64,000 bases of DNA from Hysterangium stoloniferum (Eukaryota; Basidiomycota; Agaricomycetes; Hysterangiales; Hysterangiaceae), in NCBI GenBank assembly GCA_015178975.1, contig WHVD01000024.1:372001-436000 (forward strand). Direction: 5' to 3'. Positions within the stretch are counted from its first letter, which is position 1. The number at the start of each line of letters is the position of its first letter. The position numbers and the translations under genes are program-made. Positions 36,096 to 47,038 of this stretch are shown here, piece after piece. Under the pieces are notes generated by a model. It searched no databases, had not been told where the DNA came from, and was given only the letters and a program-made list of their open reading frames with translations.

Positions 36096-36429
36096 AGAGT
36101 AAGAGGCCTAAAATACAATATCCTCAATCTAGCCAGATAATGAAAGAAGACATGGCTATCATCTATTAAAAAAGGGACCCTCTTAGCAGTTACTCCAGCA
36201 TAGGAATTTCTGCACTGCACATATGTATATATATGGACATATAAGGAATTTGGACTCTTCTGAACTCATTGTTATGAATCAATTTTTTCTTTGATATGTT
36301 GAATATCAATCAGAATATACTCGACTGAACCAAATACCAAAGCCTTGTTTGACAAAGTATTATGTAATTTGTCTTGTCAATAAAGTGTGAGGCAAATATA
36401 GCACACAGAAGCTCACAAATAATTACATA

Positions 36430-38049
36430 CAGTGACCTCAAAAACCCTTTCCATGTTGACCCCAAATGCAGTGTTTGAAGAACACCACCTTACAGCATGG
36501 GAATTACGCTTAGCTTTGGTGGAGTCATAATAGTACATCCTCTTGGCTACAATATTCCTCCTTGGGTCACGTGATTCTGATCACAGGGTATAGAGATATG
36601 ATTAATTTAAAACAACAATACCATGGAAAGGGTTTTTGCACTTTTGAACTGAACAGGGTATTTACATATTATCAGTACTTGGTATAACCACCTTTTGCTT
36701 TAAGCACTGCCTGAACCCTTCTAGGCATGCTTTCAATCAATTTCTGACACTCCTCAACTGGTATTCTATCCCACTCCACTTGAATCCTTTCCCACAATTC
36801 ATGAATTCCATTGGGGAGGGTTTCATGCTCTGCAAGCCTTCTCTTGAGACAACCCCAGAGATGTTCAATAGGATTCAGGTCTGGGGACTGTGCAGGCCAA
36901 ACCATAATCCTTAATTCTTGCTCTTCTAGCCAGTTCTTGACCAGCCTGCAGGTATGCTTAGGGTCATTATCCTGCTGAAAGATGATGTCAGAAGGATTGA
37001 GACCATAATACTCCAGGGTTTGCTGGAGCTCATCCTTCAAAATTTGAAGATAGAGGTCTCCATCCATCCTACCATCAATCTTGCTAGCAAAGCCAACTCC
37101 ATCCCAAGTCATACAACCCCACATCATAAGAGAACCTCCTTCAAACTTCAGAGTTCCCTCTACCAGCCTATCATTAAGGCCTTCACCTGCCCTTTTTCAT
37201 GCCCATTTACGTCCATCTGACCCTAGGTGATTGATTTTGGTTTCATCAGACCATATAACCTTCTTCCAGTCATCCATAGTCCAATCCTTGTGAGCATAGG
37301 CAAAGTTCAAGCGAGCTTTGCGATGCCTAGTGGAAAGAAGGGGGCGTTTTGACTTGACCACAGCCTTCATACCAGCTTTCTTCAAGTGGAGGCGAACTGT
37401 ACTGGCAGAGAGGGGCTGGTTGATAATGTTGGTAAGGGCTTTAGTCACTTGGACAGCATTTTCAGCTTTGCCAGAGGTGATGAGATGCTGAGCATGTCGA
37501 ATATTTGTAGGAGAAAGCTTTGAGGGACAACCCCCAACAGCTTTGGGAAGGAGAGAACAATGTTTGGAGCGAAGTTTGGATATGGCAGATGGGCTAACAC
37601 CAGTTCTCTTGGCAATAGCTTCACCAGAGTGGCCAGAATCAAGCAAGGAGAGGATGGTATTTTGTTGAGTAAGAGAGAAGGATCTGACCATGATGGTGGT
37701 TAGGAATCAAGAAGTGTGGAAGTGTGAGAACTTTTTTAAACTCAGACATACTATTTACATGTATATATCTATTTGTACCAACAAATAATAGCCATTATTC
37801 TATGATTTGACTGAGATCCTAGTCATCAGTTCAAAAGTGCAAAAACCCTTTCCATGGTATTGCTGTTTTAAATTAATCATATCTCTACACCCTGTGATCG
37901 GCATCACGTGACCCAGGGAGCAATATTGTAGCCAGGAGGATGTACTATGTATGACTCCACCAAAGCTAAGTGTAATTCCCACGCTGTAAGGCAGTGTTCT
38001 TCAAACACTGCATTTGGGGTCAACATGGAAAGGGTTTTTGAGGTCACTG
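36430..38049 (-). mobile_element. Tc1/mariner element B, 1.62 kb, about 220-bp inverted repeats
   Basis: Ends CAGTGACCTCAAAAACCC (36430) and its complement (38049), flanked by TA on both sides (36428-36429, 38050-38051). The inverted repeats extend inward to about 36650 and 37830, unusually long for Tc1. It is inserted in gypsy copy 2 between the pre-protease and protease parts. The arms are very similar, so the insertion is young. Confidence 0.9.
36672..37691 (-). pseudogene. Tc1-type transposase, full length except one stop codon
   Basis: Reads from MVRSFSLTQQNTILSLLDSG (37691) through the helix-turn-helix (GVSPSAISKLRSKH), [49 protein letters not shown] and [16 protein letters not shown] to KAKGGYTKY (36672). 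All three DDE/D acids are present. The only break in 339 codons is a TGA after GRKWA (about 37194), where relatives have Trp (TGG). The enzyme would cut and paste elements with matching ends. It is likely inactive as it stands, or active in trans-complemented form only. Confidence 0.88.
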
Positions 38050-39422
38050 TACATATATATGTTGAAGAGATTTCAAATAGAAGTTGAATTAATAATACAA
38101 TAGTAAGAATACAAATTATGGTACAGGTTTTCTGACTGACTTCCCTCACTCCTATCATTGCCCTTTTATGCTATTTATCATTTACCTATGATGATAATTT
38201 GATATCACAATGAAATCATCAATGATGTCAAACTGAGACAAGTCAAAGGTTAGTTGAATATTGAGTTGATTAATCTTGAAAGATAGTCATGTTGGAAATC
38301 AAGTCAGAAAGTCAAAGGAATGTTGAAGGAATGTCAAGTCAAATATTATCAGAATTTGATCTTGTACATTTGTGACACTCATTAAGATTGGATCTAGGCA
38401 CTGACCTCTCCTTGATTTTGGAGGATTTTTATAAGGGACTAGAGAACCAACCTAAGTTAAAACAGGGTCTCAAATTGTGCCTTATCCAACTCATGGGTAA
38501 TGCTAAGGTCTTAGAATACATCAATGTTCCCATCTACCTTGAGGATGAGAATGGAATACTACTCAGATTTATGGCTGAAACCTACATCATAAGAGGACTG
38601 ACAGTACCAATCCTTCCAGGGGAAGATTTCCACATTAACTGCAAGATCAGAACCTGAGAGACCAACCATTAGGGTCATTAGGGTCCAGACCAATCCTTCC
38701 TGAGAGAGTGGGGTCTATTCCAGCAAGCTCCTTGAAGAAATCACAATCTCTAACCTTCTCAATTAGCAAAACCCCTTTTGAGGGACATTCTGATGGTCAA
38801 CCTATGTGGACTTTCAAACCAGACAAGGGAGTGTGCACTGAAAGAGTTGCACAAGCACTGGAGGACTGCATGATTGAGATGGAATCAGCAAGACTGATAC
38901 CCATTTATATTGGAGATCTTGTGGGTGATGAGTGGATACTTGAAGGGATTATTCTGAAAAATGAGGATGGAACTATACTTGTGGCTCCTCCTACCACCCT
39001 CTCTAAAGAAAAGGCCACTATACCCCTTGCTAATCCATCCTGCCCTGAATTATCAGAAGAGGAGAAACTATCAGTCTAATCCATGATGCCAACAGGTGGG
39101 CCCAGAAATTTAGGTCACTGACTGAGAGACAAATCATGCAGTCAATGGAATGAAAATTGCTCATCTCATCAAAAGTCTTTCCAGAATAGAGAAGGACTGG
39201 ATTATTAACCCCTGGTCATTTGAACCATTCTTCAAGCATGAAGCAGCAGACAATTTTGACCCTGCAGGTCCTAAGACTCTGGAAGTAGCTACTACTGAGA
39301 AATTTTGCTCTGAAGACCTTCATAAACTGGTTAACCTAGGACCTGATATCCCTGTCAACATCTTGCCCTGCCTTAGTTCCATATTGACGAGGAACATCCA
39401 GGCCTTTATAGTTGATGGATGA

Positions 39423-42174
39423 TGTTACAACCAGAATTCCCACCAGACTCCAGGCACTAACTTATACGCACCCACACCCTATACGCACCAATTGTCAGTT
39501 TACCAGAATTCCTACCGGACTCTGTACATCAGACTTGTCCACGTTCAACTTCATTACATTGTGTATCAGTCACTGGAATACCCGCTGGACTCCGTCCCTG
39601 TCTATGTCTGACCTTGTCCCACACATCAGTCACTGGACCCTGCTCGGAAAGCCCGTCATCCCTCTAACTGAGCCCCATTCCATTTTAGTCAAATGACCTG
39701 TCACAATTCAGACTCCACTCCCACTCCGTTTCCCGCTATGGTTTATGATTTGTCACAATTTGGACTCTGCTCCACTCCATCCTGTTCCTAACACCAAATT
39801 TGGTGTTTACTATTCTCATTTTATGTTTTGCTAGTTTCGTTTCATTATTACTGGATTTAATATGTTATTCATTCCACGGTCTATATAGTCTGGCAGATGT
39901 TGTACATACAATCCAGTCAGAAAATCAGCATAGATTCTCCCCCAGTAATCTAGTACATTTTTGCTCTAAACTCCTCCTTGAATTACACTGCTCTCACCAG
40001 TCGGAGCCCACAGGTGTGATGTATTAGCCTTATTTTAATACTATTTTCTGAAAAAGGAGTCCAATGCTCTATCAAAATGTGCAAATACTCAATTCACTGC
40101 AAGGTAAAATAATTTAAGTATTTGATATTAATCAGTGGCAGCCTAAATAGACTTAGAACCCCTGAAGTCAAGAGTTTACTTAAATATATGCACCCTACTT
40201 CGCAAAGAAGGTTTTGAGAGCTGCTTGTGCAAGCTTGTTCTTTTTCTGTGACAACAACTACTAAAATAAGAATAACAATTTACTGATTCCGAAGCTAGAT
40301 TTAACTTCAATGCTAGCTAGTTTATATATATATTTTATACTATTTATCAAACAGTAAAAATATTTATAAACAGGTCAAAAGATTATATATAGAATAAAAC
40401 ACTATTTGGCTAATATATGCTTTATTTACACTAACCTACAAGGTCTACTGTGATATTAACTTATCAGGATCTTAATGTAGTCTTAGGATCTTGCAAGGAT
40501 ATTCTCAATATTTGTTTATGTGAATATGCTTTACTGATTCACAATAAATGAACAATAGAACAAGGATTATTTGTAATGCAATAAACAGTCAAATTACTCA
40601 ACTAGAGGTGACTGAAGTCTTAAACTACAAATAACAATGTAAGGAAAACTAATAATCAGTACTCAATTAAGAGATGACTATAGTATGAGATTATTTATAT
40701 ATTATTAGTTGATAACCAACCACTCTAACTGAAGTGGAAATAATATATAAAAGATAGCCAACTATTCAATTAAGAAGTGGCAAGGGGGAACAAAAGTCAA
40801 CAACTCAGATTGAGGTGACAGGGGAACAGCAGATCAGTCAACAGCTCAGATTGAGGTGACAAGGGATCTGATTGGCCAACGACTCTGATAGAGGTGGCAA
40901 AGGTTTCCAACAGCTCAGATAGAGGTGGAATTAGATGTCCAACTGCCCAGATAGGGGTGGAGTAGCCTGCTTGCTGCAGTGACACACACAGATGTGGTGG
41001 GTTGATGTGATGATATGATTGATTTTATTCAAGGCTGGAGCTGAGCTCCTTATATACATTTTAGTCTGAGACATTTAGAAGATTCTAGAAGATTGAATGA
41101 TGTCATTCTGGAAGGAATGATGTCATTTAGAATTTTCTAGAATTTTCTAGAGCATTATGGAAGGTTCTAACTACTTCTAAGACACTATAGAATATTCTTG
41201 GCATAATGGAACATTGTAGAATTTTATAGAATATTCTACAATATTCTATCTAATATTAGTACCTATTAACTAATGTTCCATTGGAAGCCACTGGAATGTT
41301 CCAGAGAGTTTCCTGTTTTTGTTGCAGTAGCATATATGATTATATAATGCTCTCGCACCTGTGCGCGCGCATGACATCCTTCGCGTCTTGTGACTGTCAC
41401 GTGTTGTGACAGTCGTGCGCCTCTGTGACCGTCACGCGCCCTTGTGACAACTGTCACCTGTTGTGACGGTTGTCACTCGTTGTGATGATTTTCCCGCGCG
41501 CCGTGTAATAAACGCCAGGCCGGTTTTATATTATTATATAATTATTATATTTACTTTTAGTTAGTTATAAATATAATATTTTATTATAATAATATAAAAA
41601 TATATATTTCGCCTTGATAATGCGCGAGTATTTCAAATCGCGTTTTGTCGGCTTCGGAGTTTGAAATACCATGTGAATATCACATGATCTTTTCGCGCGT
41701 TGTGACTAAGCGCTGAGTCACCGACATATTAATCAAAAAAGAATAAAAGATAACAATTTAATAACTTGCTCAATTTATATGTTAAAAATACAAAATAAAT
41801 TGTATAAATTCAAGATAAATCAAGCAAATATAGTACAATTTTGTCATCGCGATATAATTACATTTAAATATTTGTTTTCGCAATTTGTTAGGGGAAATTG
41901 TTTAAAAAATTGGAAAAAGCTTAGAAATACATAACAAAAGGCTCCGATGCATCTATCTCTCTTATTTATCTCGACTCCCCAACCTCTTGACCCATGACCT
42001 CTGACCTATGACCCTTCAACCTACGAACTCTGCCTGGACTCCCCGGGTTTCCCATCCACCTGTTTGAAATTGGACAACACGATCTCACAAGGGTGCAGCC
42101 TATAAGCTAAAGCCAAGTCCTACCAGATTTCCTGCGGGTTTCTCCGGAAACCTGCCGTGTACGTACCCTTAACA
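39423..42174 (+). repeat. LTR-A in gypsy copy 2, carrying repeat X
   Basis: Begins TGTTACAACCAG (39423), ends ACCCTTAACA (42174), with 5-bp duplication GATGA at 39418-39422 and 42175-42179. Excision restores the pol frame text GTTGATGGATGACTAGG, which aligns with GTTGACGGAAGACTGGG in copy 1. Repeat X occupies 40015-41936 within it. Confidence 0.88.
40015..41936 (+). repeat. Repeat X, copy 2 (putative 1.9-kb solo LTR)
   Basis: Starts TGTGATGTATTAG and ends ACATAACA; the flanking five bases are ACAGG and AAAGG, a near-perfect duplication. It splits LTR-A between GGAGCCCACAGG and GCTCCGATGCATC, which are adjacent in the solo LTR at 17094 (GGAGCCCACGGGCTC). The array of short palindromes runs from 40590 to 40970. 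A TATA-like CTCCTTATATACA follows near 41050, then a series of GTGACTGTCACG-like inverted motifs and a very AT-rich stretch near 41530-41610. No coding frame. Confidence 0.7.
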
Positions 42175-43614
42175 GATGACTAGGACAGGTCAATATTAAA
42201 GCCAGCATTCCATTGAAGAATCATGCACAACCAATTTTGATGCCAATGTTTCAGACCTCTCCAGCTAATAGGAAAGTCATTGATGAACAGATGGACACTT
42301 GGTTCCAACAAGGAGTCATTGAACCATCCAAGAGCCCATGGGGGGCACCAGCCCTCATCATCTATCACAATGGCAAACTGCAAGTAGTGATTGACTATCA
42401 AAAACCAAACAGTCTTACTACTCCTGATGAGTTTCTGGTACCATGTCAATCAGAAATAATGCTTGCATTATTCAGATCCAATGTTCTGTCCTCCTTTGAC
42501 ACAGTAGCTGGATATGCTAGAAGAAGATAAACTGAAAACTGCCTTCAGATTTCATAGAGGACTGTGGCAGTTTAAACAATGCCATTTGGACTGAGAAATG
42601 GTGCCTCAATCTTCCAATGGATTATGCAAGCTGTATCTGCACCTTACCTATGGATTTTTTGCCTAGTTTATATAGATGATATTGTGATTTTTTCCAAGAC
42701 TTGGGATAATCAGTTGAACCACTTGGATCAAGTGCTACAAGCTATATTCTCAGCTAGTATAACACTCTCCCTAAAGAAGTGCTACACCAGGTATAACTCT
42801 ATCCTCTTGCTTGGGCACAAGGTATCCCACCTCAGTTTCTCAACCCACCAAGAGAATATCCATGCTATATTGGAGCTGGCTCCACTGACTAAAATAGTGG
42901 AGTTACAGTGCTTTCTTGGAATGGTTCTATATTTCTCAGCCCTACTGTTCTATTTGTGGATTGTCATTCCATTATTTGCTCTGTTAAAGAAAGGGTCTTG
43001 TTGGACTTGGAGCTCTGAGCACACCAGAGCCTTTGAGGACACCAAAGCTGCATTAAGCTCTACCCCAGTACTAGGACACCCTATCAGTGGAATCCCTATC
43101 CCCTGTATATGTATGCCTCTGACTTCACCTTAGGATGCTGCCTTCAGCAGGTCCAGAAGATGATGCTGTGGGATTTAAAGGATACAGAAATCTATATTCA
43201 AGTGAAATTCACCTTTGACCAATCATGAGGTGTACCCATCTTCATCAATCACTATAAACCAAGGAATCCCAAATCATTTGGATGGACTCTTGGGCCTCAG
43301 AATTTGATGACACCAGCATTACTGTTGAGCATGTCATCACCTATTGGAGTCACACACTTAAGAACACAGAATGCAACTACTCTGCTATGGAATGGGAAGC
43401 ACTAGCAGCCAAGAAAGGACTGGCTCATTTTCATCCCTTTATAGAAAGTGAACACATATGTACTCCTCATCATGGATCATGCAGCTTTGCAATGGGCCAG
43501 ATCATATGAGAACACCAATTGTTGACTGGCCACATGGGGGGCAGTATATGCTGTGTATCCTGGTCTAGAAATCCTCCATTGTGCAGGGTGAGTTCACAGT
43601 AATGTCAACCCATT

Positions 43615-44092
43615 ATCTCCAGGTAGGGTCAGGACTTGGCTTCAGCTTGTGCTGCACCCCTATACAAACACTCAGATGTCCTTAATTTCAGAGAACTAAT
43701 AAGTGTTGAAGAGAGTATGGATATTCAGAGTTCCAAAGAGTTCTGAATATCAAGTGTACAGAGAGAGAAGAGGAATAAGCTAACTAAGTTGATATCATAA
43801 CTAAGGTGTAAGTACAAATGTGTGGAAACTAATATAGACTCTTTGGCTATTGTACTACCAATTGAGATCACAATAAGAACAGATTAGGATAGAAGTTCTG
43901 AATTGAGAACATAATAAGCAAACAAATGAATACTTGTCAACAGACAAGTTACCAAATATGGAACAAGGGTGAAGTTTGGTATGTCCAGGGATTATTTGGT
44001 TTCTGGAGACAGAGAATACATCAGAATATTGGTATATCTGAGAATGGAAGGTTGTATTGAAGTGTTGAAATATCTGGGAATGGATCATAACA
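43615..44092 (-). repeat. LTR-B fragment
   Basis: Matches LTR-B at 55526-57034 in the same orientation. It shares GCTTCAGCTT..GTGCTG, TCAGAGTTC..AGAGTTCTGAATAT, GAATACTTGTCAACAGACAAG and the terminal GATCATAACA at 44092. About 90 bp are missing at its left side and the roughly 970-bp AT-rich segment of the other copy is absent. It abuts the broken end of gypsy copy 2. Confidence 0.72.
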
Positions 44093-44104
44093 TATATGTA
44101 GATA

Positions 44105-44930
44105 GATTAAGAAGTTTGACCTGAAGATGCAAGCTGAAGGACAGCACAGCTTGCTTGTCATTGATAATTTTTCAGGTCATTACATCGAATATCAGCCAAA
44201 AAACATACACATCAAGTATTTCAAGCCAAATCTCACCTCCTTTGTGCAACCACTTGATGCAGGAATAATCTGCTGCTTCAAAGCACATTACTCTGGCATT
44301 TTTTGTCATCATGCAATTGACCTCCTTGAAGGAATGCAAATGGCTGATGTAGCCTGGGAAGCAGTAAACACTGAGACCATTCAGCATTGTTGGAACTACA
44401 CAAAAACTCAAAGGTTAACTCTTTTCACTCTCTTCATGCAGCTACTAATTTTTTTCTTTTTGCATTTATAACAGACAGCTGTTGCCAACAACTGCTGAAG
44501 ACAGCTCTGAGAAGACTACTTCACAAGTGGCTTCTGATCCTGGTGCATAGGATATCTTGCAAATATTTGCAAGTGGTGACATGACACTTCCACAAGCAGA
44601 AATGGCACTGATTCACATCTTAGTGATCAATACAAGGATGCTGACTGGTGTCCAGTTCTTAAAGTTGTAATGAAAGCTGAGGGTGATGTTTCAAAGGTAC
44701 AGGAAGCCATTCAGGCATTGTCTGCTGCCTGTGGAAGGCCCAAGATCACCATCAAACTCCCAGCATTCTATCCTTCCCAGCTTGTAACAGCTGAAGAAAA
44801 TCTTGAGAGCTTCATCAAAAGAACCATATCTTTGAATTACCAACCATTGAAGAAAAAAAGAATAGTGGAGATGAATCTCCCTATGTATTTCCTGGTGGAG
44901 ATAAGAATATTGTACAACAGGTAGTATATG
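44105..44930 (+). pseudogene. Pogo/Fot1-type (DDE_1) transposase fragment
   Basis: The frame 44127-44471 reads LLVIDNFSGHYIEYQPKNI and then YFKPNLTSFVQPLDAGIICCFKAHY, the second half of the DDE_1 catalytic domain of pogo-like transposases (D of DNFSGH, D of QPLDAG). A C-terminal helical part continues at 44670-44924 in another frame. The first third with the CENP-B-type DNA-binding domain is missing. No terminal repeats identified. Confidence 0.75.
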
Positions 44931-45371
44931 AACAGCAAGTGGAAAAGGGGGAAATCATGGAAATTAACTGGTAGTATCAGTTGACATGACAAAATCAAAT
45001 TGGTGAAACAACTGGAACAATTGGTAATCAACTATGGGGCAAGTCTATCTGACACCCTTTTTAGGCACAATACAGTAAGAGCCCATACTACATAGATAAT
45101 GGAATATGCATTCATTCTCAATGGTTTCCAATCTAGAGAAAAATGTTTTCAGCTTTAAAGTTGCATAATACTAGATCCAGTGGACTTGGCAGTAATGCTA
45201 ACAAAGCTTCTCACTGCTATACCAGAGTTTGGGGTCGATTTGGTGGCATTGCCATAAATTAGGAGTAATTATGCAGCTCAGAAAATGTTGTCTGTATCGG
45301 AATGTTAGATAAATATAAGATAATTCTATACATGGGAACTATAGTGAAAGGAGGGTGATTCCCAAATAGTA
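44931..45371. other. Spacer between pogo fragment and Tc1-C
   Basis: AT-rich, no gene motif. It may contain the remaining end of the pogo-type element, but no matching partner end is visible. Confidence 0.4.
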
Positions 45372-45373
45372 TA

Positions 45374-46972
45374 CAGTGACCCAAAAAAGCATCCAGATGT
45401 TTGGTGAAATTGGAAAGATGGGTTTGCAGCTCCAGAAATAAAATAGATAAAATTCTGAATAAATCAGAGGTAAGAGGTATACATCTGACCTACATGATGA
45501 CATAAGCATGACATCATAGCTTTCCTTATCAGGGAAGTAGGAAATGAACAATGGACATGGTGCATCCGGACATTTTTTTTGCTCTGTCAACTGATACATG
45601 AAACTCAACTAAGGATCATATAACTGTGGGAATTTCTGGTTAGGTTCAACAATGTCATGTGACCACATGTTTAAATAACACATTTACATGAACCTTTGCC
45701 TTAATTCACCCCTGCACCACATGATGAAGAAGCACTCTACTGAAACAAAGCTCTCTGTCATTTCTCTTCTCCAAGAGGGTCACTCCTGCAGAACAATTGC
45801 TTCTAAACTTCATATTGGGCACTCTACAGTATCAGAAATTCACTCCCAACTCCCTGGTCCACTTCCAACACCTTCCAGAGGTTGTCCTCCCAAACTCTCC
45901 CCCAGAGATCATCACCACCTGGCTCATTCTATCACCTCTGGACAGGTTGATAATGCCTCCCAGGCCAAGTCCCACCTCTCCCTCAATGTCTGCACACAGA
46001 CAATTCACAATGCATTGAAGAAAGAGAATTTGAAGGCTATGGTGAAGGCCAAAAGACCCCTTCATGCCTCTTGACACATCAAGGCTCAATATGAGTTTGC
46101 TATCAAGTACCAGCATTAGACTGAGGAGGACTGGTTTAGGGTTATCTTCTCAGATGAGACCAAAATCAATTGTTTGGGCTCTGATGGGAGGTTGTGGGTA
46201 TGGAAAAGACCAGGTTCTGCACTCACTCAGCAGCATATCAATGGAACTATCAAATTTGGAGGGGGGAGTCTAATGATTTGGGGATGTATGACAGCACATG
46301 GTGTGGGGTACATGTGCAAGATAGATGGGAGGATGGATGGGGAGATGTACAAGGACATATTGGAGGACTATATCTTCAAAACAGTGGAATATTATAGGAT
46401 GGACAGTGAAAGGTTTGTCTTCTAGCAGGACAATGACCCTAAACATACTTGCAAGTTGGCCAAGGATTGGTTCAAGGACCATCAGGTGGAGGTTTTAGAC
46501 TGGCCTGCACAGTCTCCAAACCTGAATCCAATAGAACACTTACATATGGTGGGAGTTGAAGAGAAGGCTTGGAACATACCCTGAGGCACCCAAGAGCATG
46601 TTGGAGCTCTGGGAGAGGGTAGAGGTGGAAAGGAAGGGTATTCCAAGGGAGAAATGCCTTGAATTGATCAAGAGCATGCCTAAAAGAGTTGCTGCAGTGC
46701 TAAAGGCCAAGGGGTGATACACTAAATACTGAAACTGGTCAAAACTGGTAGTTAATTACAAGAGCAAAAAAAGTGTCCAGATGTACCATGTCCATTGTTC
46801 ATTTTTTACTCTCCTGATAAGGAAAGCTATGATGTCATGCTTATGTCATCATATAGGTCAGATGTATACCTCTTACTTCTGATTTTTTCTGATTTTTATT
46901 TATTTTATTTCTGAAGCTGTGAACCCCTCTTTCCAATTTCACCAAACATCCGGATGCTTTTTTGGGTCACTG
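45374..46972 (+). mobile_element. Tc1/mariner element C, 1.6 kb, about 215-bp inverted repeats
   Basis: Ends CAGTGACCCAAAAAAGCATC (45374) and complement GATGCTTTTTTGGGTCACTG (46972), flanked by TA on both sides. The arms pair over about 215 bp with visible mismatches. The right end lies only 66 bp before the start codon of the P-loop gene at 47039. Confidence 0.88.
45688..46718 (+). pseudogene. Tc1-type transposase of element C, several stops
   Basis: Helix-turn-helix (HSCRTIASKLHIGHSTVSEI), [55 protein letters not shown] and [14 protein letters not shown] are all visible. Stops follow PLHAS (about 46072) and IKYQH, and one precedes QDNDPKH; a frameshift follows NPIEHL. It is related to but distinct from element B. 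Confidence 0.85.
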
Positions 46973-47038
46973 TATACCCTATCTGCTTATTGTCAGACGC
47001 CACAACCCATCAACACATTGCCTCAAGCACAGAAGCTA

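Larger units (their letters stand above)
36101..43605 (+). pseudogene. Ty3/gypsy pol, copy 2, interrupted by Tc1-B and LTR-A
   Basis: Pieces 36101-36429, 38052-39422 and 42180-43605 together match 24298-27330 of copy 1 in order. They comprise the pre-protease text (KIQYPQSSQIMKED), protease (DLGTDLSLI where copy 1 has DTGADLSLM), linker, reverse transcriptase with intact YIDD at 42669-42680, and RNase H (NYSAMEWEALAAKKG). Integrase is absent; the copy ends at about 43605 against an LTR fragment. Compared with copy 1 most CG dinucleotides have become TG or CA (for example GCGCCTGCC against GCACCAGCC), so this copy is older or was targeted by methylation-linked mutation. Confidence 0.83.
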
